A DNA stretch of 41,453 nucleotides. Origin: Nitrospirae bacterium RBG_16_64_22. GTDB taxonomy: Bacteria; Nitrospirota; RBG-16-64-22. The position numbers and the translations under genes were made by a program. This document shows, piece after piece, positions 38,911-41,453 of this stretch; position 1 is the stretch's first letter; every line of letters starts with the position of its first letter. The stretch lies in the NCBI GenBank assembly GCA_001803795.1, contig MHEK01000060.1, positions 5,171 through 46,623 of the forward strand, read 5' to 3'. Under the pieces are notes generated by a model. It was not told the DNA's origin. It made no database searches and was given only the letters and a program-made list of their open reading frames with translations.

Positions 38911-39480
38911 TTGAGCCAGATCGATTCGGCCGAAACCCTTCATCGCGAGCTTGTCCAACTCATCGCCCAAAGGGCCTACGAGCGGCGCCGGCCCGGCGTG
39001 TCGACAGGGGAAAGCGACTTCTACATCGACACGAAGTTCGTGAGCCTGCACCCAAGGGGCGCCTACTGCATCGGCCAGCTCATCCTCAAGCGGCTCAAGG
39101 AGCTCGACTGCCACACGGTGGGAGGAATGTCGATCGGCGGCATCCCGATCGTCTCGGTCATCGCCGCCCTCTCGGACGAGGCCAACTGGCCCGTCAACGC
39201 CTTCTTCGTCCGGAAGGACGTGGAGTCTATCCCCAACGCCCGAAAGGTGGAGGGGAACCTGGACCCCGGCGCGCGGGCCGTCTTTGTCGACGACGTGATC
39301 TCGGGAGGGACCTCGACCCTTCGGGCCATCCGCGAGGTTGAAGCCGCCGGCGGGAGCGTGGACCACGTGATCGTCATCGTGGACCGCGAGGAAGGCGGCC
39401 CCGATCTCCTCCGCGCCGCCGGGTACACCGTCGAGTCCCTCGTCACCCGCACCGACGTCGAGGAATTCTTCACGGAGTAG
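38911..39480 (+). CDS. pyrE: Orotate phosphoribosyltransferase
   Basis: Adds ribose phosphate to orotate in pyrimidine synthesis. The 189-residue type I PRTase has the PRPP motif AVFVDDVISGGTS and the FFVRKD flexible-loop region. TTG 38911 is the start, with GGAGG 8 bp upstream; a GTG at 38875 is in frame but has no ribosome site. The product covers the usual domain. Confidence 0.92.
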   Translation: MSQIDSAETLHRELVQLIAQRAYERRRPGVSTGESDFYIDTKFVSLHPRGAYCIGQLILKRLKELDCHTVGGMSIGGIPIVSVIAALSDEANWPVNAFFVRKDVESIPNARKVEGNLDPGARAVFVDDVISGGTSTLRAIREVEAAGGSVDHVIVIVDREEGGPDLLRAAGYTVESLVTRTDVEEFFTE

Positions 39481-39580
39481 CCCGCATCGCTCGCGCGGTC
39501 TGCCGTCCGGCGCCATTTGCTTTGCTTATCCGCTCATTCTCCGATTCACCCGCTCTCCGCTCCAGAAAGCCAAATGATCC

Positions 39581-39609
39581 TTGACCGTTTAGAGAACGCA
39601 TGGTAGCGT
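39581..39609 (+). promoter_or_regulatory. Promoter of the atpHA operon
   Basis: TTGACC (39581-39586), a 17-bp spacer and TAGCGT (39604-39609) precede atpH by 30 bp. Confidence 0.5.
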
Positions 39610-39639
39610 TTGCGGGCTTTTCCCCCCGGAGGCTCCCGA

Positions 39640-40185
39640 ATGAGCTTAGTTCGACCTCTGGCCCGGCGTTATGCACGGGCGATCTTTCAGATGGCCATAG
39701 CGGCCGATCAGGCCCCGACGGTCGGCCGCGACCTTGACGGGGCGGCCCAGATCTACGCCGGCAATCCCGTCCTCGGCCGTTTCATGAACAATCCCAAGAT
39801 TCGGATCTCGGATAAGAAGGACCTGCTCACCGGCGTTCTGGACCAGTGCGGCGCCGGGGAGCTTTGCCAGCGCTTTCTGACGAGCCTTCTGGAGCGGGGC
39901 CGCCTGAGCCAGCTCCCGGAAGTCGCGGCGGGATATCGGAACCTCCTCGAAGAAGCCGAGAACCGGGCCACGGCCGAGGTCTCCTCGGCGCGGCCCCTTT
40001 CGCCGGGCGAGACGGACGCCCTGGCGGCCGCGCTCGGCCGGATCACGCGCCGGAAAATCGGCCTGGGCGTGACGGTCGATCCCGGCCTTCTGGGCGGCGT
40101 CGTCGTCCGGATCGGCTCCGTCGTTTACGATGGAAGCCTCCGCGGTCAGCTCGACCGCTTGGACAAACATCTGACGGAAAGGTAG
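39640..40185 (+). CDS. atpH: ATP synthase F1 delta subunit
   Basis: The 181-residue stalk subunit that links F1 to the b subunits. N-terminal six-helix domain (LARRYARAIFQMA...) and the conserved C-terminal VDPGLLGGVVVRIGSVVYDGSLRGQLDRL. ATG 39640 has GGAGG 7 bp upstream. It is the first gene of its unit; atpF, normally just before it, is absent, and pyrE is there instead. Confidence 0.95.
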   Translation: MSLVRPLARRYARAIFQMAIAADQAPTVGRDLDGAAQIYAGNPVLGRFMNNPKIRISDKKDLLTGVLDQCGAGELCQRFLTSLLERGRLSQLPEVAAGYRNLLEEAENRATAEVSSARPLSPGETDALAAALGRITRRKIGLGVTVDPGLLGGVVVRIGSVVYDGSLRGQLDRLDKHLTER

Positions 40186-40188
40186 ACA

Positions 40189-41453
40189 ATGCAGATCAAG
40201 ACGGCCGAAATCAGCGAACTCATCCAGAAGCAGATTCAGGGCTTCAAGACGGCCATGGAGGTGGCCGAGACCGGCACGGTCATCTCGGCGGGAGACGGGA
40301 TCGCCAAGGTGTACGGGCTGGAAAACGCCATGGCGGGAGAACTCCTCGAATTCCCCCACGGGATCATGGGAATGGTCCTGAACCTCGAGGAGGACAACGT
40401 CGGCGTCGTCCTGCTGGGAGAAGCGGCCGAGATCAAGCAGGGCGACCTCGTCAAGCGGACCCGCCGGATCGCCGAAATCCCCGTGGGAGACGAGCTGGTC
40501 GGGCGTGTCGTCAACGCCATCGGCGAGCCGGTTGACGGGCACGGACCGATCGCGGCCAAGCAGACCCGCAAGATCGAGGTCATCGCCCCCGGGATCGTCG
40601 ATCGGCAGTCGGTCCGGGAACCGCTCCAGACGGGGCTCAAGGCGATCGACTCCATGATCCCGATCGGCCGAGGCCAGCGGGAGCTCATCATCGGCGACCG
40701 GCAGACGGGCAAGACGGCCGTCGCGGTCGACACGATCATCAACCAGAAAGGGCAGAACGTCGTCTGCATCTACGTCGCAATCGGCCAGAAGCGCTCGACG
40801 GTCGCCGGCGTAATCAAGACGCTCTCCGAGTACGGCGCGATGGACTACACGATCATCGTCGCCGCCACGGCCTCGGAGCCCGCTCCCCTCCAGTTCATTT
40901 CCCCGTATACCGGATGCGCCATGGGCGAATACTTCCGGGACAACGGCCGTCACGCCCTCATCATCTACGACGATCTGTCCAAGCAGGCCGTGGCCTACCG
41001 CCAGCTTTCGCTTCTGCTTCGCCGTCCCCCCGGACGCGAAGCCTATCCCGGCGACGTCTTCTATCTCCACTCCCGCCTCCTCGAGCGGGCGGCCAAGCTC
41101 TCGGACGCGCGCGGCGGGGGGTCACTCACGGCGCTTCCGATCATCGAGACCCAGGCCGGGGACGTCTCGGCATACATTCCGACGAACGTCATCTCGATCA
41201 CGGACGGCCAGATCTACCTGGACTCCGACCTCTTTTATTCGGGCGTCCGGCCGGCGATCAACGTCGGCCTCTCCGTCTCCCGCGTCGGCGGCTCGGCGCA
41301 GGTGAAGGCGATGAAACAGGTCGCGGGCTCCCTCCGGCTGGACCTGGCCCAGTACCGGGAGATCGCCGCGTTCGCCCAGTTCGGAAGCGATCTGGACAAG
41401 GCCACGCTTCGCCAGCTCAACCGCGGCCAGCGGATGGTGGAGCTTCTGAAGCA
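40189..41453 (+). CDS. atpA: ATP synthase F1 alpha subunit, 3' end outside window
   Basis: The non-catalytic nucleotide-binding subunit of F1. 421 codons are visible of about 505 expected. Walker A GDRQTGKT, the [15 protein letters not shown] context, [12 protein letters not shown], and the arginine-finger region [10 protein letters not shown] are intact. It begins 3 bp after atpH with GAAAGG upstream. Confidence 0.98.
   Translation, partial: MQIKTAEISELIQKQIQGFKTAMEVAETGTVISAGDGIAKVYGLENAMAGELLEFPHGIMGMVLNLEEDNVGVVLLGEAAEIKQGDLVKRTRRIAEIPVGDELVGRVVNAIGEPVDGHGPIAAKQTRKIEVIAPGIVDRQSVREPLQTGLKAIDSMIPIGRGQRELIIGDRQTGKTAVAVDTIINQKGQNVVCIYVAIGQKRSTVAGVIKTLSEYGAMDYTIIVAATASEPAPLQFISPYTGCAMGEYFRDNGRHALIIYDDLSKQAVAYRQLSLLLRRPPGREAYPGDVFYLHSRLLERAAKLSDARGGGSLTALPIIETQAGDVSAYIPTNVISITDGQIYLDSDLFYSGVRPAINVGLSVSRVGGSAQVKAMKQVAGSLRLDLAQYREIAAFAQFGSDLDKATLRQLNRGQRMVELLK

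Overview
The window is a GC-rich, gene-dense stretch of a bacterial chromosome, apparently Gram-negative. It carries housekeeping genes (heme, leucine, thiamine, cysteine/threonine, biotin and pyrimidine synthesis, SecG, triose-phosphate isomerase, ATP synthase), an NtrB/NtrC-type sigma-54 two-component pair, a TIGR04222-type membrane protein and many short dispersed repeats. This mix is common in Nitrospirota, NC10 and deltaproteobacterial-grade lineages, but I cannot place the organism from sequence alone. No phage or plasmid backbone is visible.

Layout. 1-3208 (minus): ccsA-like, hemA and hemC; hemC runs off the window. 3335-8510: a LysR regulator divergent from leuCD, then a ferritin/VIT iron transporter and an M42-like peptidase. 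8523-13035 is an accessory stretch: a thioredoxin-HEAT protein, a tRNA-Ala preceded by two identical 91-bp defective tRNA copies, a cold-shock gene with a terminator-bearing leader, a large exported protein, and an intact RelE/Phd-like toxin-antitoxin pair inside an 82-bp duplication, next to the remains of a HigBA pair. 13048-19730 (minus): a TPP-riboswitch thiamine operon (thiH-thiS-thiG-thiE ... thiD, then an EamA transporter) split by a PaeR7I/XhoI-like restriction-modification cassette. 19680-27501 (minus): a CRP-type regulator with a TusA-like tail, secG, tpiA, a radical SAM/SPASM enzyme beside a membrane protein with a Cys/Gly-rich tail, a nucleotidyltransferase, and ntrC/ntrB. 27623-31196: an exported metallo-beta-lactamase-fold hydrolase, an SDR protein, and a kinase plus universal stress protein pair.

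The most interesting block is 31522-37449 (plus): JAMM/Mec-like peptidase, ThiS-like carrier, cysteine synthase, threonine synthase, TusA, CysO/MoaD-like carrier, ThiF/MoeB-type E1, NIL-domain protein, biotin synthase. This looks like a protein-thiocarboxylate sulfur-transfer system of the Mec-CysO-CysM / HcyD-HcyS-HcyF kind. All three beta-grasp carriers in the window, including ThiS of the thiamine operon, end in Gly-Gly plus ONE extra residue (Val, Ser or Ala), so each should need trimming before adenylation. Only one JAMM peptidase and one E1 are visible, which suggests a shared decapping and activation hub feeding thiamine, cysteine and perhaps other sulfur metabolites.

A second notable point is that HemC has Gly at residue 242, where the family carries the cysteine that anchors the dipyrromethane cofactor. 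37744-38695 encodes two small exported proteins (His-rich and Spy/CpxP-like). 38911-41453 holds pyrE and the start of an ATP synthase operon (atpH-atpA; atpA is cut by the window end) with no atpF directly upstream.
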